DNA from: Zoroaster sp. YZ-2022
Lineage: Eukaryota; Echinodermata; Asteroidea; Forcipulatida; Zoroasteridae
Direction of reading: 5' to 3'
Length of the DNA: 64,000 bases
Assembly: GCA_029582265.1 (NCBI GenBank)
Contig: CM055821.1
Coordinates: 44,769,694-44,833,693, forward strand
Shown here piece after piece: positions 62,356 to 64,000 of the stretch. A program made the translations under genes and the position numbers. Positions within the stretch are counted from its first letter, which is position 1. Every line of letters starts with the position of its first letter. Below the pieces are notes generated by a model, which was not told the origin of the DNA, did no database searches, and saw only the letters and a list, made by a program, of their open reading frames with translations.

Positions 62356-62667
62356 CCTTAATTCTACTTCTAACGTAGTGAAGAGCTGGCATTAAGTCTA
62401 TAGCGCCACTTCCACACAGATCCCTACTTATGCTTGCTATTTATTTATTTTGTAATACATGTATTTGTTGACATAATGCTGGTATAACCAAAAACGTACA
62501 TCCTTAAAATTCTACTTCTAACGTAGTGTGCACTGTAGAATATCTGTGTTCTTATGAAGAGCTGGCATTAAATCTAGGGCCACTTCCACACAGATCCCTA
62601 CTTATGCTTGCTATTTATTTATTTATTTTGAAATACATACATGTATTTGTTGACATAATGCTGGTAT
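62344..62667. repeat. Tandem duplication of about 150-175 bp
   Basis: ATTCTACTTCTAACGTAGTG, GAAGAGCTGGCATTAA, CCACTTCCACACAGATCCCT and TGACATAATGCTGGTAT occur twice in the same order. The second unit has an extra GCACTGTAGAATATCTGTGT. Confidence 0.88.
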
Positions 62668-63284
62668 TGCTATTATTTACACACAAATCATAATTTATTC
62701 AAAGTGAAATGCTTTTAATGATGTGCCACTGCTGGGAACAGCATTATGCAAACTTTATGAAAAACATTGACATTTGCATCCAACGACCAGCAGTTGATAA
62801 CATTCCCGCTGAAATGTTGGCACATTTTGTCAAGTCTGGGCATTAAATTGGTTTTTGCTTCCAGTCAGATGGCGTTGCCAGATGGTATACATGTAATCAG
62901 AATGGCAAAGTCAATTTTCGAGATAGAAACGGCCATGAGGAGATTCATACAACCTTGTGACTTAAAACCCTGTAATTACACATTTTTCGCATCAGTATCA
63001 TTTTCATCGAATGATGATGATGAAAGTCTAACTGCTTTTATCAGAAATTTCTTGAAAATTGCTGTACAACATCAATGGGAATTGTCAATTGCATTATTCC
63101 TTGGGTATCGAACATGACAAGATGCAGTAAACAGTTATAGCACACAACCATCCATCGATTTACATTTAATTACAACAGGCTCTTGTGAAGTTCTCCTGAT
63201 TGCAGTCATTTTATTTTTAGCCATCCATAATGTGGTTTCAATATAAATACAGATTTGTATATCTGTCTTAACTCTAGTAATACA

Positions 63285-63560
63285 CATTTGGTAAAAAGTC
63301 TGTAAAGGCATCCATTCTTTGAAAGAATTAAAAAAACATTGTTTTCTAAAACGTGAGAAAGCTTCATCTTGTTTCATTGTGTCCTTAACAAGAAAACAGC
63401 AAATGCATTTTTATTTGTTGCATTCATTCCAACTTAAAATTTACGCCTCTGGAAGTAAAAAGTTTATTTCCAAAATTACATGACAATGATAACTCCTCCG
63501 ACAGAAATATTTAAAGGGATGTTTAATAGATCATCTATGATCTGTGACCATTTATGTTAC
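63285..63560 (-). repeat. Dispersed 200-bp repeat, copy 5
   Basis: AAAAAGTCTGTAAAGGCATC, TTAACAAGAAAACAGCAAATGC and GATCATCTATGATCTGTGACC in the orientation of copies 1 and 4. Confidence 0.55.
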
Positions 63561-63704
63561 TGTATAGGATCTTTAATTGATTTGTTGTTGTAACGATCTA
63601 TTGCATAATTGTGATTTTTTTATTGTGCCAAGGATTTTCTGTGAATAATGATTATTATTATTTCTGCAGACTTTGCAACATGTTTGTTTCTGTTATTGAG
63701 TTCT

Positions 63705-63880
63705 TTCGGGTTCACCATGTAATGATCTCTTCTTGGAAGAAGTGATGACTCTGAGAAAAGCCGGTTGGTTTGTTCTCAACCTTTCGACTAGTCTGCTCTA
63801 GCCGTCATCAGGAGACTGATGAAGTGCAGAGTGCAAGAGCTTTCTCTATCTCCACCATGCAAAGCCTCAAATCCTACACA
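63705..63880 (-). mobile_element. Penelope-like terminal repeat fragment
   Basis: TTCACCATGTAATGATCTCTT, GGAAGAAGTGATGACTCTG and CACCATGCAAAGCCTCAAAT match the arms of the 6565-6765 fold-back in complement. It carries a hammerhead motif with the canonical CTGATGA core. Confidence 0.72.
63775..63818 (-). ncRNA. Hammerhead ribozyme motif with canonical core
   Basis: On the minus strand: TCTC, CTGATGA, stem II GGCTAG/CTAGTC (six pairs with one G-U), GAAA, GGTT, GAGA. Stem I is TCTC/GAGA. Stem III (AGGT) is not self-complementary, unlike ACGT in the other family, which may weaken it. Confidence 0.6.
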
Positions 63881-64000
63881 TTTGTTTCTATTTTGTATAC
63901 AAGGATGCCAGTAGCTCTTTGCTCCAGAGCCGGGGGGGGGGGGGGGAATCCCGCAAAGGAAGAGCGAATGTTCATACTTGCACACGGAAAGAAAATATCC

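Noticed and set aside
62767..63117. A 116-codon plus-strand frame near the right edge.
   Set aside because: It has no ATG at its start, no recognisable domain, no splice context, and composition like the surrounding AT-rich DNA. Kept as unknown rather than called a gene.

Overview
The window is eukaryotic, from an animal nuclear genome. It is AT-rich, its genes are broken by introns with GT/AG borders, and it is dense in transposon remnants and satellites. Frequent TGTACATGTA runs, tRNA-headed SINEs, Penelope-like elements and CR1-like LINE tails suggest a marine invertebrate, perhaps an echinoderm such as a sea star. That taxonomic guess is an inference of modest confidence.

One gene dominates: an orthologue of the E3 ubiquitin ligase HECTD1, on the minus strand. 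I resolved 39 coding exons between 49636 (5' side) and 1837 (3' side). Joined at GT/AG borders they give 6723 nt, one open frame of 2240 complete codons with one base left over at the start and two at the end. The order matches vertebrate HECTD1: armadillo-like N-terminus, ankyrin repeats, a conserved middle region, SUN/discoidin-like domain, start of the MIB/HERC2 domain, Ser/Thr-rich and acidic linker, the region ahead of the catalytic domain, and the N-lobe of HECT. Both ends are incomplete. The first coding exon (about 47 residues in vertebrates) was not found to the right of 49636, and the HECT C-lobe with the catalytic cysteine should lie left of position 1. The second half of the MIB/HERC2 domain is not visible between exons 24 and 25, although the frame is kept.

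Everything else looks like intron or 5' flank. Region by region: 1-1836, tyrosine-recombinase and LINE reverse-transcriptase fragments; 2.4-10 kb, Penelope fold-backs with hammerhead-like ribozyme motifs, 81-bp and 55-bp satellites and a SINE; 10-20 kb, several terminal-inverted-repeat (TIR) elements and SINEs; 20-31 kb, a Penelope inverted dimer carrying a GIY-YIG endonuclease end, a 63-bp array and a tandem array of perfect hairpins; 31-49 kb, hAT-like elements, a G-rich minisatellite and an 11-bp satellite; 49.6-64 kb, nested transposons, two inverted TTAA-flanked MITEs, a LINE tail and duplicated AT-rich sequence, with no confident gene.

I see no operon, CRISPR array, rRNA gene or intact tRNA gene. 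The most unusual structures are the hairpin array at 30057-30515, the paired hammerhead motifs inside HECTD1 introns, the missing half MIB/HERC2 domain, and a 55-bp satellite that matches one segment of a dispersed element found elsewhere in the window.
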